Below are positions 1-10,425 of a stretch of 20,000 nucleotides of DNA, one piece after another (positions within the stretch are counted from its first letter, which is position 1; every line of letters begins with the position of its first letter). The stretch comes from Stramonita haemastoma (Eukaryota > Mollusca > Gastropoda > Neogastropoda > Muricidae): positions 81,276,358-81,296,357 of the forward strand of contig CM060318.1 in the NCBI GenBank assembly GCA_030674155.1, written 5' to 3'. A program made the position numbers and the translations under genes. The notes under the pieces were generated by a model. It ran no database searches. It was not told the origin of the DNA and saw nothing but the letters and a program-made list of their open reading frames with translations.

Positions 1-380
1 TTTTATTAGAAAAGTGTCAGAAAAGGTTTCTGGCAAAATAGTAAATTAAACTGTTGTTTAGTAATAATATGATCTCTATGTTCTGAGTTTTATTTATCTT
101 CATTATTTGCTCGTTTCGTCTTTATGTTTGTTTGTTTGTTTGATTGCTTTTGGTGGGTGTCTTGGGAGAGGTTTGGGTGTACCATTATTTCTTGGGGCAG
201 GATCGTGGCGGTGGCGTAGGTTGGAGTCTGTCTTCTCAATTGGTCTCATTTCATTTCTCAATTACTTACTCCGTCATTCTTTTGGTTTCCTTCTTTTTTG
301 ATGCTCGTTCGAATGTATTTTTGTATTACTTTACGTCTCTTGATTTCTGGTTTGTTATGGTTTGTGCCAACCTCTCTATT
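1..380. other. T-rich non-coding sequence
   Basis: No gene is visible. The stretch is T-rich on the plus strand and holds a short run of about four GTTT units near 125-141. Open frames here continue into the adjacent CTGT/CT array and have no recognisable protein content of their own. Confidence 0.6.
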
Positions 381-623
<243 letters not shown>

Positions 624-1005
624 GCGATTACTTTTCTGCTTCATGAAAAACAAACATGTGCCTTTTTCCTTTCCTGTGCGCTTGCATGCAAGCATGTGGA
701 CGTGCGCGCATATATACTTACTACCTGCAAACCTGTGTGTTTTTGTGCTCGCGTGCTGAGTGCACTTACACAGTTTTATATGTGTGTATATGCGTACGTG
801 TCCGCCAAATCTTGCCGACAATTATTACCTGCTTAACACGTGCCTGTGCTTTTATGCGCTCATAAATGGAAATGTACCCGGTAATTTACGTCTTTGCCCC
901 CTTTAGCCTCCAATAAAGCCTCTAATATTACATGTCAGGGCAGGGGGGGGTGGGGTGGGGGAGAGGTATCGTGGTGTATCCTAGTTGGCAGGCTGTATCA
1001 GGCAC
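624..1005. other. Non-coding spacer with palindrome and G-run
   Basis: No gene is recognised. The stretch includes a perfect 14-base palindrome at 680-693 (GCTTGCATGCAAGC) and alternating purine-pyrimidine patches around 700-800. Thirteen bases overlapping this palindrome (GCATGCAAGCATG) recur near 2992-3004, just before a family B copy, so this stretch may be the far edge of the same repeat. Confidence 0.45.
938..961 (+). other. G-quadruplex motif, plus strand
   Basis: Four G-runs of 3, 8, 4 and 5 bases are separated by loops of only 2, 1 and 1 bases. Short loops of this kind fit the canonical G3+N1-7 rule and usually give very stable quadruplexes. Whether it acts in transcription or replication cannot be told from sequence. 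Confidence 0.75.
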
Positions 1006-1009
1006 CTAG

Positions 1010-1165
1010 GACAATACCCTTCTTCATTCCGTATCACCTTCTCTGGGGGTATAAAGTGTGGTTCTGTGTTTTACAGCCAGCACCCTGCATGACAGCCAGA
1101 TTTTGTGCTTCCTCTGGGTGTCTGTCATCATTAGTAGCGACCTCATTAAGCCCGCACTGGATGCG
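1010..1165 (+). repeat. Family B repeat, divergent copy (B0)
   Basis: This copy shares the block CTCTGGGGxTATAAAGTG with the copy at 3078-3310, and TTTTACAGCCA with the copy at 2455-2640. The GT array begins immediately after it. It lacks the later GGTAATGGTAGGC block, so it is either truncated by the microsatellite or a more remote relative. Confidence 0.5.
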
Positions 1166-1171
1166 GGACAA

Positions 1172-1172
1172 G

Positions 1173-1268
<96 letters not shown>

Positions 1269-1373
1269 TGTGTGTGTAGTGTGTGTGTGTAGTGTGTGTG
1301 TGTAGTGTGTGTGTGTGTAGTGTGTGTGTGTGTGTGTGTGTGTGTTGTGTGTGTGTGTGTGTGTGTGTGTGTG
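1172..1373. repeat. (GT)n microsatellite with ordered TA interruptions
   Basis: Pure GT runs from 1175 to 1266. It is then broken by single A bases at 1267, 1278, 1291, 1304 and 1319, spaced 11, 13, 13 and 15 bases, before GT resumes to about 1373. The ordered spacing suggests small local duplications of a GTGTGTA-type higher unit. Confidence 0.95.
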
Positions 1374-2044
1374 CCCTGGTGTTTTCGAGCTGTGTGGGGC
1401 TAGCCTAGGGGGGATGGGGAATTAATTGTGAGAGGATGCAAGTCTAATTCACACATAAAAGACTTTTGTTTTACTAGTATTTGATTGGATGTTGTGCATG
1501 ACCTATTATGTTACTGGAATTTGTTGTGTATCATTATGCGTGATGTATGCAAAAATTTTACCAACGCAGCAGCACAAAAAATTGACATAAAAACCAGATG
1601 ATTTTCTTCTTTTTTTTTGTTTGCATTAATGTGTATATGAATCTCTAATCAAACAATATTCGCATATGTGTCTGGAAATGTCTACAGGAGTTTTTCAGAT
1701 CAGCAAATTGTTTAAAAAAGCAGAATCATCTTAGCTTAAGTGTGAAGTGTTACATCTATTTTGCTACAGAGATCCTATTTTCTTTGACAACACCCCACCA
1801 CCACTCCCTCTCCGCTCTTCTTCAGTCCTCTTGCTACTAAAGAACAAAGATACGAGTCGTTACACACTATGTCGCTGCTACCTTCAATGGGCATGAAAAG
1901 TGAAGAGTCAGTGTCACTTCCTTCACCAGGTGTGATATTTCATATCAATCCTGGATAACTTTTACTCAATACAAGTGTATATTATGTGAATGGTTGTGTA
2001 AAATTCTTTCTGCTTGAACGTGTACATGATAACTCTTTGGTCCC

Positions 2045-2047
<3 letters not shown>
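1374..2047. other. AT-rich spacer without recognised gene
   Basis: Ordinary-complexity AT-rich sequence with many stops in all frames. A T-run lies near 1609-1618 and a C/T-rich patch at 1790-1830. I see no RNA gene and no match to repeat families A, B or C. Confidence 0.55.
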
Positions 2048-2110
<63 letters not shown>

Positions 2111-2202
2111 TGTGTGTGTGTGACTGCGTGCGTGCGTGTGTGCGTGCGTGCGTGAGTGTGTGTGTGTATGTGTGTGTGTGTGTGTGCGCGCGCGTGTTTG
2201 TG
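2048..2202. repeat. (GT)n / (GTGC)n compound microsatellite
   Basis: GT repeats run from 2048 to about 2122, then CGTG tetranucleotides to about 2155, then GT again ending in a short CG run (2186-2194). Almost the whole tract alternates purine and pyrimidine, which favours Z-DNA. The SINE-like family C copy begins directly at its 3' end. Confidence 0.95.
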
Positions 2203-2335
2203 CTCATCGGAAAGAGTAGGCTATCGTGTGCGGTGGAACAGATGACAACATTGACAAAACTGCATACAACGGGACTGGATGTAAAACACCACTCGAGTGC
2301 TTATACATTATCCTCGATATAAAAGAATAAATAAA
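2203..2335 (+). mobile_element. SINE-like 3' end, family C copy 1
   Basis: About 130 bases align nearly end to end with 4470-4612. Shared blocks include CATCGTGTG-type sequence followed by GGTGGAACAGATGACA, ACAAAACTGCATACA, GGGACTGGA and TTATCCTCGATATAAAAGAATAAAT. Both copies start right after a microsatellite and finish in an A-rich simple tail (here AATAAATAAAGAAATAGATAAA...). A fixed end plus A-rich tail is typical of a retroposed SINE or LINE 3' end. No polymerase III A and B boxes are seen, so the tRNA-like head, if one existed, is missing or replaced by the microsatellite. Confidence 0.6.
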
Positions 2336-2454
2336 GAAATAGATAAAAAAAAATATTCCTTTTATCACTCATCCGCATGTGCACGCATTCCACTTTCAAG
2401 TTTATGGAATCTACACCAGAATCAGGACAGATAAAGTGTGTAACGCACTAGCCA

Positions 2455-2640
2455 TAAAAAGACAGCCTCCTTAAGCTTCATACCAACCCCTCAGGGCGTA
2501 CAGAAAAGCTGGATTTTACAGCCACCAGACACAGGATTAGACACAATTCGAAGAGCAGGAAGAGAGAAAGCAATTTCGTTATCGATTTGGTAATGGTAGG
2601 CTTGTTTTCTTCCAACCTTAGTTTACATTGTACTGTTTAG
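2455..2640 (+). repeat. Family B repeat copy (B1)
   Basis: Aligns with 3078-3310 and 3690-3985. Shared blocks are the CCAGACAnxxGATTAG segment, GAGCAGGxAGAGAGAxAAGC, AATTTxxTTATC and TTGGTAATGGTAGGCT. Sequence past the block also resembles B2 (a T-rich stretch with TTTTTCTTTTTGTT). There is no coding content; it is a dispersed or locally duplicated non-coding repeat of unknown class. Confidence 0.75.
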
Positions 2641-3077
2641 TAAACCTGGGAGTTGTACTTTTTTCTCTTTTTGTTATTTTCCTGTTTTCATTGGAAAGTA
2701 ATATAAATAAATAACAAAACTCATACACAAATACACACAACACTTATGCAAACAACAGAATGAATGTAACGCAATTACATGAATCGTAGACAAGGAAAGA
2801 AGCAACATTTCTGCATATAGGGATAATACATGAATAATGTGAACATACAAGAAAATATATTTTGTACCTTCTAAATCTTAACGACTGTATTTATGTGAAT
2901 ATCTCTTGTGTTGTTCTTCTTGCTTTGTTCTATTCTGTTGTTTTGCTGTTATTCCCACATGTACATAAATCTCTGTGCGCACGTGTGTGTGCATGCAAGC
3001 ATGCATACGACTTGGTCACAACATTAGCAGATCACCTCGCCACATGCACACACCAAACAGCACTGAACATAAAGTAG
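2641..3077. other. AT-rich spacer
   Basis: AT-rich sequence with weak CA content near 2720-2745 and a self-complementary patch near 2989-3006 (GCATGCAAGCATGC). A 71-residue open frame (2862-3077) has no recognisable protein features and is probably chance. Confidence 0.5.
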
Positions 3078-3310
3078 TTAGCTCAGCTTAAAGGGCGATG
3101 CCAAAGAAACCACCCATGCTTCTGTGTCACAGAAACCTCTGGGGATATAAAGTGAAGCCGGTGTCTACTGCTTCCAGACAGGAGATTAGGCATGAATGGA
3201 GGAGCAGGGAGAGAGAGAAAGCCATTTGCTATCAGCGCGCTGGTAATGGCAGGCTATTTGCTTCCAGCCCTGACACACCATGTACCATGAAATTGGACAA
3301 GTGCTTTATA
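3078..3310 (+). repeat. Family B repeat copy (B2)
   Basis: The most complete copy. In order it holds a cACCCATGCTTCTGTGTCA block, CTCTGGGGATATAAAGTG, TTCCAGACAGGAGATTAGGC, GGAGCAGGGAGAGAGAGAAAGC, a TTTGCTATC block, TGGTAATGGCAGGCTATTTG and ATGAAATTGGACAAGTGC. An open frame spans it (3098-3364), but the other copies carry stops and indels in that frame, so it is not supported as protein. Confidence 0.8.
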
Positions 3311-3417
3311 GTTTTCCCCCTATTCTTGCTTGTTTTTTCTTTTTGTTCTCTCTTTTGTTCTTGAGAAAAGCTGTTGTATAAAGAAACAAAACAAGTAAAG
3401 CAATAATAGTATCATAG
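3311..3417. other. T-rich then A-rich spacer after B2
   Basis: A T-rich stretch with TTTTTCTTTTTGTT that resembles the sequence after B1, so the repeat unit probably extends into it. It ends in an A-rich run before the CA array. Confidence 0.5.
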
Positions 3418-3630
<213 letters not shown>

Positions 3631-3689
3631 GAACACAGCTTGACCACCGCATAATCATATATCTAATCTGAAGAAAAATAACCCTTAAA

Positions 3690-3985
3690 AATGAACAACT
3701 CGAAACCACTCACGCTTTTGTGTCAAAGACACCGCGTACAAACATAAATCGAAGTAGGTGTTGAGTGCCACTAGACAGAAGATTAGACTAACTGTAAAAG
3801 AAGATGGAGAGGGAGTAGGAGGAGGAGAAGGAGGAGGGAGTGGAGGAGGAAGAGGAGGAGAAGAAGGAGCCGAAGATAAGTGAAAGCAATTTGTTATCAG
3901 CTTGGTAATGGTAGGCCATTTTGCTGCACCTACCTGTGCAGACGAGGTGGCATGAAATTGGACAAGTTGCCCTCGTTTTCCTCCT
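3690..3985 (+). repeat. Family B repeat copy (B3), with purine-rich insert
   Basis: Matches B2 at CGAAACCACTCACGCTTTTG, GTGTCAAAGACACC, CTAGACAGAAGATTAGAC, AAAGCAATTTGTTATCAGC, TTGGTAATGGTAGGCCATTT and GGCATGAAATTGGACAAGT. Compared with B2 it contains a GGA-rich expansion (3803-3870) between the GAGAGGGAG and AAAGCAATTT blocks, where B1 and B2 carry only AGAGAGAGA. This microsatellite therefore grew inside the repeat unit. Confidence 0.8.
3803..3870. repeat. (GGA)n-like purine tract
   Basis: An imperfect GGA/GAA tract with almost no pyrimidines on the plus strand, lying inside family B copy B3. On the minus strand it reads as a serine-rich tail, which is not a gene. Confidence 0.85.
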
Positions 3986-4039
3986 GGCTTGTCCAGGTTT
4001 CGCCTTCATTCCTACTACAGACTTGGAATGGAGATTAAG

Positions 4040-4152
4040 GTGTTGTAGTGGTGGTAGGAGTAATGATGGTGGTGGGTTGTGGTGGTGGTGGTAGACTTGG
4101 AATAATGGTGGTGGTGGTGGTGGTGGTGGTGGTGGTGGTGGTGTGTGGTGGT
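4040..4152. repeat. (GGT)n microsatellite
   Basis: Imperfect GGT and GAT units start near 4040. A pure run of about twelve GGT units covers 4107-4143 and ends in GTGTGGTGGTG. The minus-strand His/Pro-rich reading is an artefact. The GG doublets could support two-tetrad quadruplexes. Confidence 0.93.
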
Positions 4153-4274
4153 GAAAGAGGTTGTTTGATGTCTGATGAGAGATGGCTGTAGAAAAAAAGA
4201 GGATAACCTGGAAACAGTGCAAAAGTTTTAATGTTTGATCACCTGAACTTTCCTCTTTCTTTCGGCTTTTGTCT

Positions 4275-4437
<163 letters not shown>

Positions 4438-4469
4438 GAACATCCTGCGCACACGTTAAATCCTGTTCC

Positions 4470-4612
4470 GCTTTTCGTAAGAATAGGCCATCGTGTGCCG
4501 GTGGGAACAGATGACATTTACAAAACTGCATACACACGGGGACTGGAGGTAAAAAGCACAAGAGCGCTTATTCCATTATCCTCGATATAAAAGAATAAAT
4601 CAAATCAATCAA
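4470..4612 (+). mobile_element. SINE-like 3' end, family C copy 2
   Basis: Homologous to 2203-2335 over its full length, with a few indels (for example CATACACACGGGGACTGGAG here against CATACAACGGGACTGGATG there). It ends in TATAAAAGAATAAAT and then an AATC-type tail (4595-4612). The end point is the same as copy 1 but the tail differs, which is what retroposition with variable simple tails predicts. The plus-strand frame ending at 4590 is just this repeat read as protein. Confidence 0.62.
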
Positions 4613-5220
4613 TCAAATCTCTCTCCTCCCCCCAAAAAAAAAGAAAAAAAGAGAGAGAAATAACCAACAAAAAAATAATAAAAAGACCTGGACCAACCAA
4701 CACTTGTACTAAATAGAGAGAAAAATGAAAGAAACATTACTCTATAAATTCTCTGTCTCACTCCCCCCTCCCCTCACCAAAAAAGTCTATTTCATCAATA
4801 AAATCACATCCTTTCTCAATCCTTTAATTTGTATCTCGTTACAAAGAAAACCACTCAATCACCGAGAAAAAAAAAGACACAAAGAAACAAAGGGAAAAAT
4901 AAAACTCCAAACGGGTCCATCAAGTTGAAGTTTAGGACAAATTGCATTCCGTGGGACCAGAACACAACCGCTACTGTAGCCACCGACAGACTCATTTTCT
5001 TTTGACATGTCTGTCTTACCGTATACTGCCTCCAGCCCCCCAACCCCTCCACCTCCCACCCCAGGTCCCCTCCTCCTCCTGCTGCAGTGTGCTGTGTTAA
5101 AGGGGATTTCCTGCAGGACATCAAGCTCTGGCACCGTCAAAGAGAAGGTCGCCTGGGAAATTACTGTGTCTTTTCACATACTTTGATTTTTCCCCTTTCT
5201 TCTTTTCGTTCTTCTACTCG
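4613..5220. other. Spacer: A-rich patches and a GC-richer stretch
   Basis: 4620-4700 is A-rich and purine-rich. 4900-5160 is of normal complexity and richer in GC, including a C-rich patch (5034-5080). Two overlapping minus-strand frames of about 90 residues (4855-5140) have low-complexity Gly and Phe-rich content and no domain I recognise, so I do not call them genes. Confidence 0.5.
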
Positions 5221-5570
5221 TTCTCGTTGTTGTTGTTGTTGTTTTGTTTTGTTCTTGTTGTTCTTGTTTGTTCTTCTTGTTCTTGTTCTTCTTGTTTGTT
5301 CTTTTTTCTTTTTTCTTCTTGTTGTTCTTGTTTTTTCTTCTTTTTGTTTGTTCTTGTTCTTGTTGTTGTTGTTGTTTTTTTCTTCTTTTCTTCTTGTTGT
5401 TTTTTTTGTTGTTGTTGTTTTGTTGTTGTTGTTGTTGTTGTTGTTGTTTCTTCTTCTTCTTCTTCTTCTCTTCTTCTTCTTCTTCTTCTTTCTTTCTTTT
5501 CTTCTTCTTCTCTTCTTCTTCTTCTTCTTCTTCTTCTTCTTCTTCTTCTTCTTCTTCTTCTCTCATTCTC
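5221..5570. repeat. (TTG)n to (TTC)n trinucleotide tract
   Basis: About 350 bases of TTG and TTC units. A TTG-rich part to about 5449 is followed by a nearly pure TTC part (5449-5562), with short T-runs between. All three forward frames are open and read as poly-Val, poly-Leu, poly-Phe or poly-Ser, and the minus strand reads as poly-Gln, poly-Lys or poly-Glu. TTC/GAA repeats of this length are known to form triplex structures. Confidence 0.95.
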
Positions 5571-5571
5571 A

Positions 5572-5689
<118 letters not shown>

Positions 5690-6235
5690 TTGCATCACCA
5701 CTAGCTCGTTGCCCCAACACATCCACTGCCACAAATACCCTTAGACACACCCTTCAGCCTCACCACAACATAGTGTTTACAGTTTTCCCAAAACTAACTG
5801 CTTTCGTCAGTATTGTCACTACCATCGTCATCACTGACGTTGCCCTCGTTTTCATCGTTATCTTGTTTTTCTCCTCATTATTTCCACTAAAATCATCCTC
5901 AGCCATAAAGAAACAAAAGAAGGCATAACGCGAAAAAACAGACGACAGAAATCTTCAAGGAAAACCCAAAACAAAATAACATATAAGCCAGTAAATAAAC
6001 GTACAAAAGCACAATTACAAATATACACATACGCACAGAGAAATCGACAGATGGGAAAATAAAGAACAAAAAAAAATAAAACAAACACAGACACACACAA
6101 AAACGCGCGAAAAAGAACCCCCAAAAGCAAATCCAATAACTAAACAGAAAAACACAGCACGCCTCCGCACAGCTAAATCCAGACGATACATGGAAGAAGT
6201 ATTGAACTGTCTGCGGTCTGCTTCGTATGAGTGGA
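5690..6235. other. A-rich spacer
   Basis: No gene. 5880-6180 is strongly A-rich on the plus strand, which makes long T/Phe-rich frames on the minus strand. No repeat family from this window matches. Confidence 0.55.
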
Positions 6236-6294
6236 GGAGAGAGAACACACACAGAGACAGAGAGACACAGAGAGAGAATAGAGAGAGAGAGGAG

Positions 6295-6356
<62 letters not shown>

Positions 6357-6380
6357 AGAGAGCAGAGAAGAGAAGAGAGA

Positions 6381-6417
<37 letters not shown>

Positions 6418-6432
6418 AGACAGAAGACAGAC

Positions 6433-6467
<35 letters not shown>

Positions 6468-6545
6468 GGACAGACGGACAGACGACAGACGGACAGACAG
6501 ACACAGACAGAACACAGACAGACAGAGACAGAAAAACAGACACAC
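6236..6545. repeat. (GA)n / (GACA)n compound microsatellite
   Basis: GAGACA-type sequence leads into pure GA (6299-6350), imperfect GA (to about 6391), then GACA units (about 6391-6520) with small deletions such as GGACGGACAGACGAC. It is the reverse-complement motif class of the 381-623 array. Confidence 0.96.
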
Positions 6546-6611
6546 AGACCAGAGAAACAAAGACTGCATACAAAGAGACACAAAAACAGGTTGAAGAAAA
6601 CGGAGTCACGG

Positions 6612-6650
6612 ATTATTTATTCATTAATGATGGCTTATTAATTAATGAAT
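6612..6650. promoter_or_regulatory. Palindromic TAAT cluster, homeodomain-like sites
   Basis: Within 39 bases there is a perfect 10-base palindrome TCATTAATGA (6621-6630), a TTAATTAA palindrome (6638-6645) and further ATTA/TAAT cores. Homeodomain proteins bind TAAT cores, often as palindromic pairs. AT-rich DNA yields such cores by chance, so function is inference. Confidence 0.3.
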
Positions 6651-6750
6651 CCCCCTCAGGGCTTTTAGTCTCTGCCTCGTGACTGTCAGTGTCACACTAA
6701 TGGTACCCGGCCATATCAGGCTAATTACTGTCAGCGACTGCCAGAGTCAG

Positions 6751-6770
6751 ACACAATGCTGCCATTGTGT
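6751..6770. promoter_or_regulatory. Head-to-head SOX-type inverted repeat
   Basis: Two perfect 8-base arms, ACACAATG and CATTGTGT, face each other across a 4-base spacer. ACAATG/CATTGT is the SOX HMG-box core, and SoxE-group proteins are known to bind such inverted pairs as dimers at short spacing. No binding evidence exists here. Confidence 0.35.
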
Positions 6771-6984
6771 TTCAGTACTATGGACAAGGCGTGGTCGCCT
6801 AGGCGAGCTGTTGTCACAGCCATCAGTTGGTGATGGAGAGAGATATTATGGGTATTCAGAACGTTTGCGCTAGGGTGAAACACTGTTACATGTTAATAGC
6901 GAACGTTGGTTTATATCTGAAAATCAAAAACAATGAGAGGATGGTGAATTGCTTGTTATGATTTTTTTATGATATAATTATGTT

Positions 6985-7364
6985 TTCAAAGTTTCAAGTA
7001 CTTGAGAACCGTTGTGTCAAACGAGGGGTCCAAGGCAGAGGTAGTATGCAGGATATCACAGACAAATAAAGCACTGTCAAAACTGAACACAATCTGGAAA
7101 GATGAACATTATTTCACTCAACTTCAAGATCAGACTAATGCGCTCCCTTGTCATATCCATATTCCTGTATGCTTGTGAATCGTGGACCCTGACTGCTGAT
7201 TGGAGAGAAGAGTACAGGCAGTACAGATGAATGCTTCCGGAGACTCCTTGGCATCTCCTACAGAGACCACATAATCAACGAAGATGTGCATAACAGAATC
7301 CAGCAAACCATGCATTGGACCTTACGAAAACCTTCTATCAACCGTAAAGAAGCGTAAACTTAAA
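6985..7364 (+). pseudogene. Decayed non-LTR retrotransposon RT, C-terminal fragment
   Basis: Reverse-transcriptase remnant read across shifting frames. The frame at 6993 gives FKYLRTVVSNEGSKAEV and then ALSKLNTIWKDE. From 7105 another frame gives FKIRLMRSLVISIFLYACES and WTLTAD, ending at a stop (7228-7230). Near 7203 and again at 7232 the frame shifts, giving CFRRLLGISYRDHI, and near 7314 it shifts once more, giving GPYENLLSTVKKRKLK. These blocks follow the order of the palm end and C-terminal region of non-LTR elements (RLMRSLV...LYACESWTL, then KxRKL). At least four frame changes show it is long dead. It lacks the endonuclease and most of the RT, and it stops before the usual GHV and GRQ motifs, where AATAAATAATA and the GATA array begin. 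RTE-like clade is my best guess. Confidence 0.85.
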
Positions 7365-7373
7365 TAATAAATA

Positions 7374-7640
<267 letters not shown>

Positions 7641-7800
7641 TGGTACATGCTACTCATACTTTTATTCAGTTGATTCTGAGAATGAAAAATCTGTTTAAAA
7701 AAAGAGAAAATTCAGAAATGTTGGATAGCTATTGTTCTGTTTGTGATTATGACTATATTTTCATCACTATTTTCTATTTTTATCGTCAAGATTATAATAA

Positions 7801-7930
7801 GTGTGTGTGTGTGCGTACGTGCGCGCGTACATGTGTGTGTGTGCGTGCATGTGCGTGTGAAAGACAGAGAGACAAAAAGACAGAGAGAGAGAACAGAGAC
7901 ATAGTAAAAGAGACAGAGAAACAGAGACCT
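7801..7930. repeat. GT/GC alternating tract then GACA/GA tract
   Basis: 7801-7860 alternates G/A with T/C (GTGTGCGTACGTGCGCGC type) and is Z-DNA prone. 7861-7930 is purine-rich GACA/GAGA. The frames over it are low-complexity only. Confidence 0.85.
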
Positions 7931-8039
7931 AACGTCTTTTCATGTTGCTGGTAATTCCTATTTTCTGCGCAGGTAGACAAACAAAAAATCTGATTAAGGA
8001 GAGACACTTTTGTTACAAAGGTCAATAGAGTCTATGTTG

Positions 8040-8320
8040 AAACCATAGCAACCCTAGGAGAGAAACAAAAACAAAAAACAAAACAACCCTGAAATGGAAG
8101 GTCAGGCTTTGATACCTGTCAGAGAGCTCACTGGCCATTCCTGCTGATTTCCAAAATGGCCAGGGCCAGACTATTTCCTCCCCTTTCTCCTCTCTCTCTC
8201 CCCGTCTCCCCCACTCCTCCCGTCCCCCCTCTCATCCCACATCTCGACACCTGCAAATGGCGAATCAATGTGCCCTGATACCAACTGGGCAGACAGGATC
8301 TGATAGCACCTGAAGCAGCA
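8040..8320 (+). repeat. Family A module copy 1
   Basis: One of eight diverged copies. Landmarks in order: CCATAGCAACCCTAGGA, an A-rich run, GGAAGGTCAGGCTTTGAT, CTGATTTCC, AATGGCCAGGGCC, CTATTTCCTCCC, a long C/T-rich stretch, CGACACCTG and AATCAATG (8263-8270), then a GGCAGACAGG tail block shared with copy 5. It has no coding potential. Confidence 0.8.
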
Positions 8321-8369
8321 CTAGTTCATGTTTTTGTCTTTTGAACTTTTCTTGCTGGAGGTTTCTTTT

Positions 8370-8526
<157 letters not shown>

Positions 8527-8845
8527 GCTAATCCAAAATTTGGTTTGGGTGCGGATAATTTAAGTTTTTGTCTTGAAGGTTTTTTTCTTTCTTCAGTTTT
8601 GTGCGTTGTTGTGCTTAAAGGTGAAGATCTACCGTCAAATTTGCTGTTAAATGAGTTTAGTGGTATGCACTAGAGTTTCTATGTCACATCTGTGTCTAAT
8701 GTTCAATGTTTTATATACTTGTGTCGTCTTCTATATGCAGATCTAGGTATGGAGAGGCATGAGATGAATGAGTTTGTGTGCTAGTCTGTCTCTCTATCTC
8801 TCTGTCTCTCTTCCGTCTATCTGTCTGCGTCTCTGACTCATCTAC

Positions 8846-8846
<1 letters not shown>
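8527..8846. other. Spacer between inverted GT and CA arrays
   Basis: AT-rich sequence without gene or recognised repeat. A short CTGT/CT patch lies at 8784-8832. Confidence 0.5.

Positions 8847-8939
<93 letters not shown>
8847..8939. repeat. (AC)n microsatellite, pure
   Basis: About 46 uninterrupted AC units with no imperfection. Very pure arrays are typically the youngest and most mutable, so this is a good candidate for a length-polymorphic locus. Confidence 0.97.
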
Positions 8940-8940
<1 letters not shown>

Positions 8941-8984
8941 GGGAGAAAATCCCTAAACCAGACTCAAGGCAACGTTTAGAAAGA

Positions 8985-9180
8985 AAGAACGATAAAGTCA
9001 AAGTTTGATTCAAGTTGGAAAAAAAACACCTCCACCAAACTTGCTGTCTGTAATGATTTTCTAATGGCCAAGACTATTTCTCTGTGTGTCTCCCTCCAGT
9101 CTTCTTTGCCCATCTCTAGGTTCTCAGAGATTACAAATCAATATCCTCATAGCCTTCGGCCAGCCTGAAGGAGATATTTT
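8985..9180 (+). repeat. Family A module copy 2
   Basis: Shares AAAGTCAAAGTTTGATTC (compare AAGGTCAAAGTTTAATGC in copy 6), TAATGATTTTCTAATGGCCA, GACTATTTC, a T/C-rich stretch and AGAGATTACAAATCAATATCC (9127-9147). The plus-strand frame starting at 9086 crosses this module and continues into simple repeats, and is not a gene. Confidence 0.72.
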
Positions 9181-9280
9181 CAGCTGCCTAAGCTGTAAGG
9201 TATCTACTCTTACCCATGTTTGTTTATGGTCAAGTTTTTCGAGTTTTGATAGTGACCTTCAGCAATATTTTACATGTATG

Positions 9281-9808
<528 letters not shown>

Positions 9809-9907
9809 TGTCTGGTTCTCAGCTTACATGCCTCCCATGGGAAATCTTCAAGCTGTGTCTCTTTTTTCAGATCAGTGTTGTTAGATATCTCAGTCACAAA
9901 ACTGTCT

Positions 9908-9910
<3 letters not shown>

Positions 9911-9988
<78 letters not shown>

Positions 9989-10067
9989 TGTATATGTGTG
10001 TGTGTGTGTGCGTGTGTGTGTGTGTGTGTGTGTGCGTGTGTGTGTGTGCGTACGCGCGCGTGCGTGT
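9911..10067. repeat. (GT)n microsatellite ending in CG/TACG
   Basis: Pure GT at 9911-9987, then GT with GTAT and GC breaks, ending in an alternating CGTACGCGCGCGTGCGTG block (about 10048-10067). It forms an inverted pair with the CA array at 9658-9738. Confidence 0.96.
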
Positions 10068-10264
10068 TGATTATTAATACTGTGAATGTTTGAAATTCAG
10101 ATTATTATGCTTATTTGCATGAACTGAACTTAGCTTCAAGCTAAACGTTATTTGTTTAGATGGCATCTTTAAATGATTGATTCAGTGCGGCCAGCTGCAA
10201 CAGCCACAAAAATTGTAAAGAAAAAAACACCATCTTTTAAAGCCTTGGATCAAGAAGCCAAAAC

Positions 10265-10425
10265 CATGGCGAAATCAAAGATGAATTTTTAGACACCAAA
10301 CTTTGATGCCAGGGAGATACTTTGCTAGCTTGAATGCTTTCCTTTGTGCCAAGACAATTATATTTCCATGTATTCAGCCCCCCCCCCCTCCCTCATTCTG
10401 CCTACTCTAAGGAGCATATCTTAGT
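10265..10425 (+). repeat. Family A module copy 3 (divergent)
   Basis: The clearest match to other copies is AAACTTTGATGCCAGGGAGA (compare GACTTTGATGCCAGTGATAA in copy 7), followed by TTTGCTAGC, an AGACAATTATATTTCC block and a C-rich run (11 C at 10378-10388). The AATCAATG end is not preserved; AGCATATC sits where it would fall. Confidence 0.55.

Larger units (their letters stand above)
6546..6984. other. Ordinary-complexity DNA, candidate regulatory stretch
   Basis: No repeat family and no gene is recognised. It holds a homeodomain-type TAAT cluster (6612-6650) and a SOX-type inverted repeat (6751-6770), both listed separately. A 64-residue frame (6679-6873) has no known features. Confidence 0.4.

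Noticed and set aside
3098..3364. 88-residue frame as a small gene
   Set aside because: It is family B copy B2 read as protein; the frame is not preserved in the other copies.
4855..5140. Two overlapping minus-strand frames of about 90 residues
   Set aside because: Low-complexity Gly-rich and Phe-rich readings of G- and A/T-rich patches; no domain and no coding signal.
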